DNA of 64,000 nucleotides, taken from NCBI GenBank assembly GCA_045603225.1, contig JAZULT010000055.1:1-64000 (forward strand), written 5' to 3'. The position numbers and the translations under genes were made by a program. Shown here in pieces: positions 52,110 to 63,500 of this stretch. The notes beneath the pieces were generated by a model, which was given only the letters and a program-made list of their open reading frames with translations, did not search any database and was not told the DNA's origin. The DNA is from RGIG9115 sp045603225. GTDB taxonomy: Bacteria; Bacillota; Clostridia; UBA1381. Numbering within the stretch: position 1 is the stretch's first letter; every line of letters begins with the position of its first letter.

Positions 52110-54653
52110 GTGAAAAAGTTATTAAAGCAAGTTTTGATTTTTGCATTGTTGGTTTGCAATTTATTTGTGTTTGATCTACCGGTTTCTGCCGTGAAAAATG
52201 AAATACAAAGAAATATAGCAATTGTTTTCGATAATTCCGGTTCAATGTATGTTAAAGGTGAAAAGGCATGGTGCAGAGCGACGTACGCAATGGAAGTATT
52301 TGCATCTATGCTGAACAAAGGAGATTCTCTGTCAATTCATCCGATGAATCCGATAGAGATAAGCGGAAATGAATATACAATGGATTCTCCTTTTGTAATA
52401 TCTGATCCGTCTCAGGCTGCACAAATCCGTAATATATATACGGCACAGGCTATGGATACTCACATCGAAACGATAGATGCTGCAATAAATTATCTGGCAG
52501 GAACGCAGTCAGTGAAAAAATACCTGATAGTTTTAACAGATGGACAGGTTTTCTACGAAGGCGGGAAGGAGCTTTCGGTTGCGGATACTCAACAAAAACT
52601 GGCAGAAAGGTTCAATAATTATGTTGGTCCTGATTTAAACATCCTCTATCTTGGTATAGGGTCTAAAGTGGCAATGCCGGAGATGAATTCCGAATATTAC
52701 TTTGGAGAAAAAGCTTCGGAAAGTGAAAATGTTCTATCGGCGCTGACCATGATGTGTAACAAGATATTCGCGCGAGATATATTGCCTGATTCTCATATTT
52801 CAGGAAATACAATTGATTTTGATATTACACTGAGTAAATTGATTGTCTTTGTACAGGGCGAAAATGTATCGGATGTAAAAGTCACAGGTAAGAACGGTGC
52901 AATTGCTACTCCGGCAGGAAGTGCAAAAACTCAGTATTCAAGTCTGGGTGCCGGAAATTATCAAAAATCGGGACAGTCCGCGGTGGATACATCTCTTCAG
53001 GGAATGCTTGTAACATATACAGATTGCTCGGTTGGAAGTTATGATATTTCATATTCCGGAAAAGCTTCAAATGTTGAAGTGTATTATGAACCGGATGCAG
53101 ATCTTGATTTTGTATTTACAGATGAGGAAGGAAATCTGGTTGACCCTGAATCTCTGTACAAGGGGAATTATAAAGTTCAGTTTGGACTTAAGGATGCTAA
53201 AACAGGAGAACTTATCACATCCGATTTGCTTGGAGATCCGGTTTATGAAGGTAAATATGTTGTAAATGATAAGGAATATCCGATTAAACACAGCGGGAAA
53301 AGCGGAGAAACACCTGTTGCATTGGATGTCGGAGACACATTTACGGCTGAGCTTACAGCATCATATCTTAATGGCTATTCAATAACCAAAACAGCAAAAG
53401 ATTTTGGATGGCCTGATGGTTCGTTAACAGTAGCCGCTAAACCTGCCGGAGATGTAAAACTTGAAATAACAGGCGGTGACAAGGTTTATAATTTGAATAA
53501 TCTTGAACAAGGCGGTAGGTATATTGCGAAAGTGTTTTATCTTGGAAATCAGTTGACGGGTGCAGAGCTGGAAAGCGTTGATCTTAAATGGAATCCTGAT
53601 AAGAGCAATGCGGAAATTAAACAAGAATTCAAAGATGATCACTATGAACTATCACTACATTACAAGGATCCAAGCAATCCTATTGAAACTAAATGCGGTA
53701 AGTGTACGGTAACTATTCATGCTTTCTATACTCCTGACGGAAGTAACGAAACAAGCGGAAGTTCACCGCTTACGTACAAAATTGAAGACAAAGTTGTAGT
53801 TCCTGAAATAAGTCTGAGTGCGTCTCAAAAGCATTATGAGATTTCAAAACTTGATAAAGGAAAGAGTATAAAGGCTGTTGTAACAACGAAAGGAAGGAAA
53901 CTTTCACCTGAAGAATTTAATACTCTTGATTTCAAAGTTGATTGTGAAGGACTGGGATATACAGTCACTCCCCTTCCTGAAAAATCTGCTTTTGAAATAA
54001 AATTAAATTCAAAAGGTACGGTAAAAAAAGGCAGTTATAAAATTAAGGCTACAGTTAGTCAGAAGGATAATGTCGGCAGAGAGTTATCGGCTGAAGAAAG
54101 TGTAAAGATTAAATTAAGCAATATGCCGTTATGGCTTGAGTGGCTTATTATAATCCTTGTACTTATTATTCTTGCAGTGATTACATATTTCATACTGCAC
54201 AAAAAATGTCTTCCTACCAAACTTCATACAAATAAGAGAGATTGTGTAATGAATATCGGTGGGGAAGATGTAACTAAAAACACAGCATTTAATGCGGCAG
54301 TAGATGGAGATACTCTTACGGTTGAGGCTAAATATGCCGGAACAAAAACAGGTGTTAAAATGGCTGTTCAACCGGGAACGGACAGTTATCTTATGACTAA
54401 GCAAATAAAAAGAAAAGCAATGGTGGATGCTTTGAGCGTGAAGAAGTTTGGTCCTGCAACCGTAGAAGATGTAAGTGTTGGTAACAGAAAATATCTTCTT
54501 AATGAAGAAACATATAGACTGGAGCCGGCTATCAGCGGTGCTAAGAATTTTGATCTGAGCAATGGTAATACGATTATGTATTCGGGCACAATGCAATTAA
54601 ATGGCGTAAGCGAAGACTATTATGTTAAAATTAAATTGAATTACAAAAAATAA
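52110..54653 (+). CDS. VWA-domain membrane protein
   Basis: This 847-residue protein starts at a GTG after AAAGGAG. An N-terminal signal or anchor (about 5-27) is followed by a von Willebrand A domain with a complete MIDAS start, D41-N-S-G-S, and VLTDGQ near 150. Several Ig-like beta domains fill about 230-665. One transmembrane helix (about 672-697) leads to a cytoplasmic beta domain of about 150 residues. Such a design displays a metal-dependent adhesion domain outside the cell and connects it inside. It lies 22 bp before the tubulin-like gene, a pairing reported for a bacterial and archaeal tubulin-like family. Confidence 0.85.
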   Translation: MKKLLKQVLIFALLVCNLFVFDLPVSAVKNEIQRNIAIVFDNSGSMYVKGEKAWCRATYAMEVFASMLNKGDSLSIHPMNPIEISGNEYTMDSPFVISDPSQAAQIRNIYTAQAMDTHIETIDAAINYLAGTQSVKKYLIVLTDGQVFYEGGKELSVADTQQKLAERFNNYVGPDLNILYLGIGSKVAMPEMNSEYYFGEKASESENVLSALTMMCNKIFARDILPDSHISGNTIDFDITLSKLIVFVQGENVSDVKVTGKNGAIATPAGSAKTQYSSLGAGNYQKSGQSAVDTSLQGMLVTYTDCSVGSYDISYSGKASNVEVYYEPDADLDFVFTDEEGNLVDPESLYKGNYKVQFGLKDAKTGELITSDLLGDPVYEGKYVVNDKEYPIKHSGKSGETPVALDVGDTFTAELTASYLNGYSITKTAKDFGWPDGSLTVAAKPAGDVKLEITGGDKVYNLNNLEQGGRYIAKVFYLGNQLTGAELESVDLKWNPDKSNAEIKQEFKDDHYELSLHYKDPSNPIETKCGKCTVTIHAFYTPDGSNETSGSSPLTYKIEDKVVVPEISLSASQKHYEISKLDKGKSIKAVVTTKGRKLSPEEFNTLDFKVDCEGLGYTVTPLPEKSAFEIKLNSKGTVKKGSYKIKATVSQKDNVGRELSAEESVKIKLSNMPLWLEWLIIILVLIILAVITYFILHKKCLPTKLHTNKRDCVMNIGGEDVTKNTAFNAAVDGDTLTVEAKYAGTKTGVKMAVQPGTDSYLMTKQIKRKAMVDALSVKKFGPATVEDVSVGNRKYLLNEETYRLEPAISGAKNFDLSNGNTIMYSGTMQLNGVSEDYYVKIKLNYKK

Positions 54654-54675
54654 TAAAGAAATAGGAGGAAAAAAC

Positions 54676-57600
54676 ATGTCGGAAAGTAAAGAAAACTTAA
54701 AAACAAATGAGGTGTCAGCTCCTACTTTGTTTGTAGGTGTAGGCGGAACAGGGTGTAAAATTATTAAGAAGGTTGCAGATTTATGTGCCCCTGAAGAAAA
54801 AGATAACATAAACTTTTTGTGCTTAGATACAAATGTTAATGATCTTTCTTCTGTGGCAAATGGGAAATCTAAGGTTTATTGGGTACAGACATCAAACACA
54901 CAGACTGTAGGAAGCTATCTTGATTACGATAGCGAAGCAAGAAAAAAATGGTTTCCTAAAAATGCGGTTATGTATGATAAGACTGTTTCAGAAGGAGCAG
55001 GACAGGTTCGTGCTATATCAAGACTTGCCCTGAACTCGACAATTAAGACCGGTAAAATTCGTCCTTTATATGACTCAATTGACGACTTGTTCAGAAAAAC
55101 AGGCAAAGATATGAAGCAGGCAATGCGTGTTGTTATAGCTTCTACTGCATCAGGCGGAACCGGTTCAGGTATGATTCTTCCGCTTTCTATGTTTATCCGC
55201 GAATACATAAAAGAAAAATATCCTAACACAAGCTTAATTGTTCGTTCGCTAATTCTTCTTCCTGAAACACTTGACAGTGTAATTGATTCCCAGATAGAAC
55301 GTGACAGTCAGGCTCGTAATGCATATGCTACTATAAAAGAAATCAATGCATTTATGATGAAGGGTTCTGGTTTTATTGATCTGGATGAAGACTTGAAGCA
55401 GTTCTCGGATTTAGGTGTAAATGTATCTGTTGCCGGCTCTGATAATCAGAAAAAACTCTCAATTTTGCCGATGGACTTTTGCTTCCTTATGGATGGTCAG
55501 GATGCGGAGGACAGTACGATGATCAGTATTGGTCAATATATCGATCAGGCTGCACAGGCGCTTTACGAACAAAATATAGGCCCTATGCAGAAAAAAGCAT
55601 TTTCTGTTGAAGATAATATTATAAAGGAAATGACGAAGCCGGGTAACTACGGAAGAAACCGTTTTGGTGGTATTGGTGCAGGTGTTATTCGTTATCCCTA
55701 TGAGAAAATTGCGGATTATGTTGCATATGATTTAGCTATCGACAGTATTGGTGGTGAAGGAGAGGCAACTAAGTGGACAAAGTACGATAATGCTGTTGCT
55801 CTTTATCAGGCTGAACAGAAAAAGCGTGGTGTTCCGAGATCAACATGGGACAGTAAGGAAAAGAAATATAATGAAGCACTTTCAAACGGAAGAGATCCGT
55901 TCTCTATTGATCTTAATAACACTTATGAGCTAGCAAGTCTTGATGCCAAAATCAGAAAATTCAAAAATGATTTTGAAAAAGCAGCTTATGCATCTGTATT
56001 GTCTGATGCAAGATTTAAATCAGTTTACGAATCTGCGCAAAGTTGGAGAAGTGCTAGTTTCGGAGAAAACAGTGAAGATAAAATCAGCGATGCACTTGAT
56101 GCTCTGTCATCTTATGATAAAGCGGTAGAGTCAAGAGGTAAGGATGGAAGACCTATTTCTGAAGGAATTGCGTCACGTTGGGCAGAATCAGTATTCACAA
56201 CAGAACAAAAAACCATAACTATAAATGATGCATACAGTATAGAATCGCTTTTGAAGAATTCTCAGGGAGATGTATTCCATCCGTGTGCTGTCAGATATGT
56301 TTTACATCAGTTGAAAGAAGAATTCGAAAAAGAAACAAGATCAACAATGCACGAAAATGCATTTGCACAGCTGAACTCTTTCAAGGAAAAAGAATATTCA
56401 TTTAAATTCTCAAAGAAAAAAATCTACGGTGTTGAAGAATTGAGCAGTTTAGAAAAGAAGCCTTCTATCTTCGAGAAAATGAACGGATACAGCAGACTGT
56501 ATGATGAGGCAAATCAGGATATTCCGGGATATTTTGATGCTCTTGAAGATTATTGTAAGAAAACAGCGGCACACGCAGCATATGTAAAAGGATATCTTTA
56601 TATATCGGAATTCATTTCACAGTTCGATGACTTCTTTAATAGATTTGTTGACAAAGTTAAAGAATTAAGCCGTAAGAAAATTGACCTTGTTGATGAGCTT
56701 AAGTATAAGAAGGGAGATTCTTCTGTTAATATCTGTACGACAGAAGAGTTGTTGGTTGAACTAAGTAAGTATTCGCTTCAAAAAGCGCAGAAAGAAACTA
56801 CCATGTTGAATTCAGACGTAAATGGTGGAATTTTTGATGCAATTAAAAATAATGCTATATTTAAACTTGAGCTGGATGCTGCCGGTAATGGATATATAGA
56901 GGAAGACAGACGTGTGAATATTTTTGATGATATTCTTCTCGGTTACTTTAAAAAGAGTGTTCGTGAAAAATGTGATGATATTGATAAAGATATTATCAGT
57001 GCAATTGAGCTTGAACAGAGATTGAAAGAAAGAATTCGTTTGCGTTCTGAAAGCGACGGGGATGCACAGGTGTTTGAACAGGTAACTATTGAGGATGCTG
57101 AACGACACATTTCAGAAGTTATTGCAATGGGAGGCAGAATTGCTGCCCCTTCTATCCAGCGTGCTATTAATGAAGAACCAAGAGAAATAAAGGTCTGCGC
57201 GTATAATAAAATGCTTCTCGATAACAGAAAGTTCAGAGTTAAGGATTTAATGCCAAATGGTGAACCGGTAGAAACAGTTTCGAAATATGAAATTCATTTC
57301 TATAATGCACTTTATAATCTCACCCCGAATAAACTAAAGAAATTTGCCGCACCGTTTGAAACAGAGACAGGTGTAAAAACTGCAGGGATATATCACAAAG
57401 CTTATACTGATTATTCGCGTAGTATCGGACCTGATTCAACAAAGAATGCTGCAATTTCCACTCATATTGATAAGAGATGGGATTCAATAAAGAGTATGCC
57501 TGAAATTGATTTTGATTATCAGAATCAGGTTGTTAAAAAAATTCATAAAGCTTTTATTTACGGGCTTATACATAAAGCAATTCAGTTGAAACCATTGTCA

Positions 57601-58386
57601 GCTGTTGCAAACGGGAAAAAGATATTCATGTATAAAGATTCAAATAACCGTGATGTTGAACTTATTGTTCCAAACGGTACACTTTGTGATGAGTTTTATG
57701 AAATTCTTAGTGCTCTTTATGTAAATGCCAAGGTTGTTGAAGATATTTCACTTATCAAAGCACGTAAGAGAGCAATGAGTGAAGCGAAGAACTGCAATTA
57801 TGAAGATACTGAATTCTTCCACGATATGTCTACCTTTAATTTGTTACATACTATTTCTAATTATGATGGATCAAAGAAGTATGATCACTGTGATGGAAGT
57901 CAGTTAGCTTTAAAGAATTTAAAAGAGGAAATTCGTAATAATAAGGAAATCAGATGCGAAGCGGGGCCGGCTGTTAACGATCTTCCTGACGATGGCAAAA
58001 AATATGTTGAAAATCCTACAAGTCTTTTTGCTATTCCACTTATGTTCTACTGTTCATTGCCGAATTCAGGAAGATTCATATCGGAAATTACTGCAATGGT
58101 TGAAGCAGTTATAGACGTATTCCGCGAAGAATATACAAAATGGGAAAAAGCAGAAGATGTTAAATTTGTACTTTGTACACGTCTCACAGATGAATTCAAT
58201 TTGTTGAAGAGAAATTATCACATTTACGAAGATACAATGCGTGCACCGAGTGCTGATGAAAATCCTGTTATTGATATTATTCAAAGGAAAATTAAAGAGG
58301 TTATCCTGGAATCCCCTGAACCTGATGACTACGCAGCATTACTTGACAGAGTAACAAAAGAGTTTACAGAAAAAAAGGAAAATTAA
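54676..58386 (+). CDS. Tubulin/FtsZ-like GTPase family protein (Tubulin_2 type)
   Basis: This 1236-residue cytosolic protein has the nucleotide-binding layout of the tubulin/FtsZ superfamily. An N-terminal Rossmann strand and loop, TLFVGVGGTGCKI (about 17-29), is followed by an acidic strand end LCLDTN. The tubulin signature SGGTGSGM (G160 to G165) comes next. About 800 further residues, helical and charged with coiled-coil stretches, make it three times the length of FtsZ. This fits the large tubulin-like family, proposed from genome context to work with VWA proteins in membrane remodelling. Filament formation and GTPase activity are unproven. It is flanked by membrane proteins in one operon. 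Confidence 0.85.
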   Translation: MSESKENLKTNEVSAPTLFVGVGGTGCKIIKKVADLCAPEEKDNINFLCLDTNVNDLSSVANGKSKVYWVQTSNTQTVGSYLDYDSEARKKWFPKNAVMYDKTVSEGAGQVRAISRLALNSTIKTGKIRPLYDSIDDLFRKTGKDMKQAMRVVIASTASGGTGSGMILPLSMFIREYIKEKYPNTSLIVRSLILLPETLDSVIDSQIERDSQARNAYATIKEINAFMMKGSGFIDLDEDLKQFSDLGVNVSVAGSDNQKKLSILPMDFCFLMDGQDAEDSTMISIGQYIDQAAQALYEQNIGPMQKKAFSVEDNIIKEMTKPGNYGRNRFGGIGAGVIRYPYEKIADYVAYDLAIDSIGGEGEATKWTKYDNAVALYQAEQKKRGVPRSTWDSKEKKYNEALSNGRDPFSIDLNNTYELASLDAKIRKFKNDFEKAAYASVLSDARFKSVYESAQSWRSASFGENSEDKISDALDALSSYDKAVESRGKDGRPISEGIASRWAESVFTTEQKTITINDAYSIESLLKNSQGDVFHPCAVRYVLHQLKEEFEKETRSTMHENAFAQLNSFKEKEYSFKFSKKKIYGVEELSSLEKKPSIFEKMNGYSRLYDEANQDIPGYFDALEDYCKKTAAHAAYVKGYLYISEFISQFDDFFNRFVDKVKELSRKKIDLVDELKYKKGDSSVNICTTEELLVELSKYSLQKAQKETTMLNSDVNGGIFDAIKNNAIFKLELDAAGNGYIEEDRRVNIFDDILLGYFKKSVREKCDDIDKDIISAIELEQRLKERIRLRSESDGDAQVFEQVTIEDAERHISEVIAMGGRIAAPSIQRAINEEPREIKVCAYNKMLLDNRKFRVKDLMPNGEPVETVSKYEIHFYNALYNLTPNKLKKFAAPFETETGVKTAGIYHKAYTDYSRSIGPDSTKNAAISTHIDKRWDSIKSMPEIDFDYQNQVVKKIHKAFIYGLIHKAIQLKPLSAVANGKKIFMYKDSNNRDVELIVPNGTLCDEFYEILSALYVNAKVVEDISLIKARKRAMSEAKNCNYEDTEFFHDMSTFNLLHTISNYDGSKKYDHCDGSQLALKNLKEEIRNNKEIRCEAGPAVNDLPDDGKKYVENPTSLFAIPLMFYCSLPNSGRFISEITAMVEAVIDVFREEYTKWEKAEDVKFVLCTRLTDEFNLLKRNYHIYEDTMRAPSADENPVIDIIQRKIKEVILESPEPDDYAALLDRVTKEFTEKKEN

Positions 58387-58398
58387 TTAGAAACGGAG

Positions 58399-60501
58399 AT
58401 GAGAGACTTGTTTACAGTTTTAATAGCCGAAAAATCGTATATTGATGCCATAAGACTGGAAAACAAATTGTTTTTCGAACCGTTTTTGGAGAATAAAGAA
58501 CTGGCTTTTTGCTGTTGGAATCCTGAAGGACAGAATCTTAAAGATTCTGTCCCTGACCTCATAGATACAGTTGGCAGAAGAAAAGATTGGAAAGCGATTA
58601 TTATTCATAATTGTACTGATGAACAGGCGAAGCAAAAAAATCCTTTTGATATAGTTGATTGCAGTGAACTGATGAATTTATCTGAACCGCCTCAAAATCC
58701 TGGATCAGAGCAAGACTGGAATGAATGGGAAAAATTATGGATCGCTTATTATAATCTTTTAATTTCAAAAAAAGAAGATGTTTATAAAAAATCCATGGAA
58801 CTTCCGTTACAAAAACTTGTAACGTGGCTGAATTTTCAGCCTGCAGATTTTGTATTGAATGATGTTGGCGAAAAAGATGACATACATGATTGGGCATTAA
58901 ATGAGATTAATAATGGCGAATCCAACCCACTGGTACGATTGGAAAATTTGGAGAGAGTGCAGTATCGTAGTGAACTTAAATTAAAGGAACTACTTCGGAG
59001 AGCGTTTATCGGTAATGATACCTTAGACATTGCGTATCCAAAGGAAATATATTGTATTTCAAAAAGAATATCTGAAAACGGATTCTTTAATCCTGAATCA
59101 TATTGGAATACACGCTCCAAAAACGAATATTCAGAATTTTGCGATCGAAATATGTATTTTGATAAAATGCGTTTTTTGGTTTTTGATATTCTTCCGGAAA
59201 AACATAAGGATTTCCGTTGTGAAAAAATAAAGTTTTTATCGACATTACTTGTTTTTGCTGCCAATATAGTTCCGGGCAGCGCAATGGAAGCACGTAAATT
59301 ATATGTACTGGAATGTGAAAGCGATGATACTCCTCTTTTCACACTTGCTACTTCATACGATAAAAAACTTGCTGCTACATTTGAAGTTATTGACAACGAA
59401 ATTGACCGTATTTATAGCGAAATGCCCGGGAAATTGACAGATAAGGTTGCCGAATCTCTGTTTTGTTCTCCAATAAACGTAGATGTAAAACTGGATGAGA
59501 GCTGTGATTTTGATGCAATGTATCCTGAAACTGATTTTTCTTTGATTCCTTCATCACCTGAAGCAGAGGTTGGAAACTGGAGAAATAATTTTGCAAGGAT
59601 ACGAAAATCTTATGGACATATAATACGTCAACAGCGCAGGGCTGTAAAAAAAGGTATAGATAAATTGAATTTAAGCAGTGAACTTTCTGAAGCGAATATC
59701 AGCAGACTTACACCTTTTCAGTTAGATGATATTCAGGACTACACTGAAAATGCTGAAAATGAAATGGTGTCATCAATGCCGCCTGATCTTGCTGAAGTTT
59801 CAAAATATGAAAAGTTGATGCAGGATAAGTCAGACAATTTAAGTAATGTATTGAAAAAAAGAATGAGCAGAATTACGACAATTATTGTCAGTGCTATAGT
59901 TCTGTTTCTGACAGCTTTGGTATATGTTCCGTTTGTTGCATCAAATCTTTCCGCATCGGAAACTACCATGTCAGCTTTGGGAATGTCGGGAACGGTTCTT
60001 GCGATTCTTGCCGCTGCGCTTGTGATAACTCTGATTATTTTAAGGCTTCCTCTCAGAGATGCAGTTAAGGATTTTGAAAACACTATGCATTATGTTACTG
60101 ATGAGGTGAATAACAGCATGAGAAGATTTTCGAAATATTTCAGCCTTGCCTGCAGTGTTAGGAGGGGGTATAAGGTTAAACAGTGCGCCGAGAAGAATTT
60201 GGATGAATACACAAAAAGCATCCGTATTCGTAGAAAACATCAGGAAGATATCAGAAAAAAACGTGCTGAACTCAAGGAGATGTATACCGAATTTATTGGT
60301 GGCAGTGAGAGTTATGACAATACAATGATTCAACCGTATGATTATGATTTTGATAAGAAAGTTGAATATGAATATGCTGCACCTTTCCTTGCGGGATTTT
60401 GCAGAAATATCGACTTTATGGAAAAGGGAAATCGTGTAGAGGTTCCATCAGGGTATATCACGGACGTTTCTGTCAGAATGGAGGAAATTTATGATAAGTA
60501 A
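58399..60501 (+). CDS. Two-TM coiled-coil protein of the tubulin-like operon
   Basis: I do not recognise this 700-residue protein. The N-terminal 480 residues appear soluble and begin with an alternating strand-helix region (FTVLIAEKSYIDAIRLENKL). Two transmembrane helices at about 490-512 and 531-550 are separated by a short loop. A basic coiled coil (about 560-640) and a short C-terminal domain follow. The ATG at 58399 abuts ACGGAG, so initiation may really be at the TTG at 58408, nine bases after GGAG. It overlaps the next gene by 11 bp. The topology, soluble ends facing the cytoplasm, suits a membrane adaptor for the tubulin-like protein. Confidence 0.7.
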   Translation: MRDLFTVLIAEKSYIDAIRLENKLFFEPFLENKELAFCCWNPEGQNLKDSVPDLIDTVGRRKDWKAIIIHNCTDEQAKQKNPFDIVDCSELMNLSEPPQNPGSEQDWNEWEKLWIAYYNLLISKKEDVYKKSMELPLQKLVTWLNFQPADFVLNDVGEKDDIHDWALNEINNGESNPLVRLENLERVQYRSELKLKELLRRAFIGNDTLDIAYPKEIYCISKRISENGFFNPESYWNTRSKNEYSEFCDRNMYFDKMRFLVFDILPEKHKDFRCEKIKFLSTLLVFAANIVPGSAMEARKLYVLECESDDTPLFTLATSYDKKLAATFEVIDNEIDRIYSEMPGKLTDKVAESLFCSPINVDVKLDESCDFDAMYPETDFSLIPSSPEAEVGNWRNNFARIRKSYGHIIRQQRRAVKKGIDKLNLSSELSEANISRLTPFQLDDIQDYTENAENEMVSSMPPDLAEVSKYEKLMQDKSDNLSNVLKKRMSRITTIIVSAIVLFLTALVYVPFVASNLSASETTMSALGMSGTVLAILAAALVITLIILRLPLRDAVKDFENTMHYVTDEVNNSMRRFSKYFSLACSVRRGYKVKQCAEKNLDEYTKSIRIRRKHQEDIRKKRAELKEMYTEFIGGSESYDNTMIQPYDYDFDKKVEYEYAAPFLAGFCRNIDFMEKGNRVEVPSGYITDVSVRMEEIYDK

Positions 60502-63500
60502 TATATTTCAATATTTAAAACTGTTTATAATATTTCTTCCTTTTATCCTTTTCCAGTGGTTTAATACGCGAGCAAATTATAAAAAGGAAGTAAGATACAA
60601 GCAGTTTGCAATGCCGATTGTATCACTTCTTTACTTTGTAATGATGTTTGGATTTGTAAGCGGAATACATGAATTATCAATTTCTTTGGGCGAAGCACTG
60701 GATAATTTCTTCGCTACTGAGAGCTCGATTGAGTTCCTGAACAGTATTAAAGAATTTTTTGTTGGAATGGGTGTATATGTTGCGCTTGTTCTTCTTGAAA
60801 GTCTGGTTCTTCTTATATATATTTCTTTGAAAAAGTTTGTACTGACTTTTTGTAAAGGGAAATTTGATGCAGATACTGTAAGAGGCTCGATAGTGGGTTT
60901 ACTTTATGATTACAGTGAAGAAAGTGATTGCTGGTATCTGAAAAAATCATGTTCACAAATGCGGACATTTATAAAAACGGCATATTATGTTGTGTATATA
61001 TTATCTGCGATTATGTTCTTTTATTCTTACGACTTATTTTATAAAGGTCTGTTGGCTGCACCTTTTTGCCCTGTACTTCCGGTAATAGTTATAGGAGAAC
61101 TGGCATTTTTTGCGGATGGCCTGGTAAAAGTAGAAAGAAAGAACACGCTTTTCGTAAGTGATGATAATTCAAAGCGTATTGCTATGTACGCTCTTCTCAG
61201 AAAGCCGCTCAAAAAACTTTTTGGTGATAAACTGGCATCGGAAGGAACAACAATAAATGTTACAGGTCTGAACGGTGGTGATGCTGAGGAAATTCTTGCC
61301 AATATTGAAAAAAACGGAGAGCATATTGGCGGCAATTATGCTGCATTTATGCGTAAAAAGATAGATAGAGGACTGACACCGAATGTGGATTATCTACGTT
61401 CAGGATATGATTTGGCAGTCGGGAAAAGCCTTCTTTTCAATACACCTTTTTATGATAAACTGATTCCCTATGCGTTTTATGCCGTTAACAGATGTTTACT
61501 GTCAGGAAAGAAAGTGCTTGTTGTTATGGGAAGACATGGCACGGAAGAAGATCTGATTAACTGGTGTCATAAGGGTATGACTTCTGTCACAAATGTTCCT
61601 AATATGTATAAAATTTCAGTATTAACAGGAACTGTGGCTGATGAAGACAGCGTGGATATCGGAATTATTTCAAGATCCGGAGTACATGATCTTGAAATTC
61701 ACAAGTCAAATATTGATTTTCTGGAAAATGTCGGTTTTGTAATTATAATTGAGCCGTCAAGACTTGTTACCACGGCACAGATTGGACTAAATCTTCTGAT
61801 AAAATGCTGTGGTGATAAAAATAAAATTACATTCTGTTCAATGGATAGAAACTGCGACGGACTGGTTGACTCTTTGTCGCATATCTTAATGACTAATATT
61901 ACTGAGGTTTCAGCAACTGAATATCCGCGCGGAATGAGTTCGTTTATGTGCTGGAAAGCAGATGATGAACATCTGCAGCACAGATTGTTCCCGGGCATAT
62001 CAAGATATCTCGGATTAGGTACCGAGCTTTCATTTGTTGCACTTAAGAATCAGGTTAAGCAAACAATATGGTATGGCGGAGACGTTTACCCGGTATTAGA
62101 TGCACACTGGATATCCAAGCAGTACTATTATGATTTTTTAAAGTATGCAAATTTGCCTACAACTCAGGAAAGTTTTGACCAATACTTTAAAACGTCATTT
62201 AATATGTGTAATGAATGTGTCAGTGATTATTCGTATGTAACTGTAGAAGATGACAGAAACAATCTGTTTGAAGCCAGAAGAAATTTCGCAACGATTGCTG
62301 AAAATCAGGGTTTTGTAAATGTAATATCTTCTGAGTACATGCTAAGAGAATATATGGCTGACAATACGAGTATTTTTACTGCAGATGCGAAAGCTATTCC
62401 GTACATAACGTCAGACTATGCTAGAACAAAACGTAACTCAGTCCTCGCATTGTGTTTGTTATTATGTGTTGGAAATGTGTCCGAAAAAGAACTTAAACGT
62501 AAACTTTCGCTTATGGGTGTCGAAAACGATAACTGCGATGAAGCTCTTTGGGAGGAAATGTGTGTTCTTTTCTCCGCAAGTGATAATGATGAGGTTGACA
62601 AAAACGGAAATCATATTATCGTAATTGATTACGTTGAACAGGAAAAGAAACTTAAGTTCGAGAAAGACTTAACTGTTATTTTCAAACGTGAATATTCGGT
62701 TGACAGTGGAAAATTCGAAAATGTATATACAATCGAAAATAAGGAATTTGCCGATATTATTTTAGATGACCTTCAGAATGCAGGATATATTGCTGAGATT
62801 GAAGGAAAGGATTATTATATCGGTACAGAACTTAAAGGTCATGTATATCAGAAGTACCTGCCCGGCCAGCTTTTTACGCTGAATGGTAAATACTATGAAA
62901 TGATTTCTACTACGGCAGATAATAAAATTATGGTTCGTCGTGCGTCAGAGCATATTAATGGCAGAGTATCTTACAGACAACTGAGAAAATACACTTTGAA
63001 CAAAATCAGAAATTCTGCAGATATGGGTACGTTAAAAACAATCAATAATATAGATATTCATTATTTATATTCAGATTTTGAAGTTTCAACGGGTGGATAC
63101 TGGAAGCTTAATGCTTACAATGATTTTGAAAACGGTTCGCTTGTAGAAATTAATGCTGTTCCTGTGCGTAAGTATTTCAATAAGCAGATTTTAAAGCTTG
63201 ATTTTTCTAATTTTGGCGAATTGTTTACTGATTCTGTCAGAAAAACACTTACAGTGTTGTTAAATGAAGTTTTTGTAACATTGTTTGCCGAGAATCAGCC
63301 GTTTATTTCAGCTGTCACTGCCGGCGAATGTGATATTCCTTCTACTTACAGTCTAGAAGTAAATGAAGAAGGCTTTGATTTCAATAATTCGATATTTATT
63401 ATTGAAGACAGCCAACTTGATATAGGATTATTGGTTGCAGTAGAGAGAAATCTTGACAGAATTATGCAAATAATTTCTGATTATCTGGCATGGAATCAGG

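Noticed and set aside
59739..60083. 114-codon hydrophobic minus-strand ORF
   Set aside because: It mirrors the TM hairpin of the two-TM protein; hydrophobicity on both strands is expected there.
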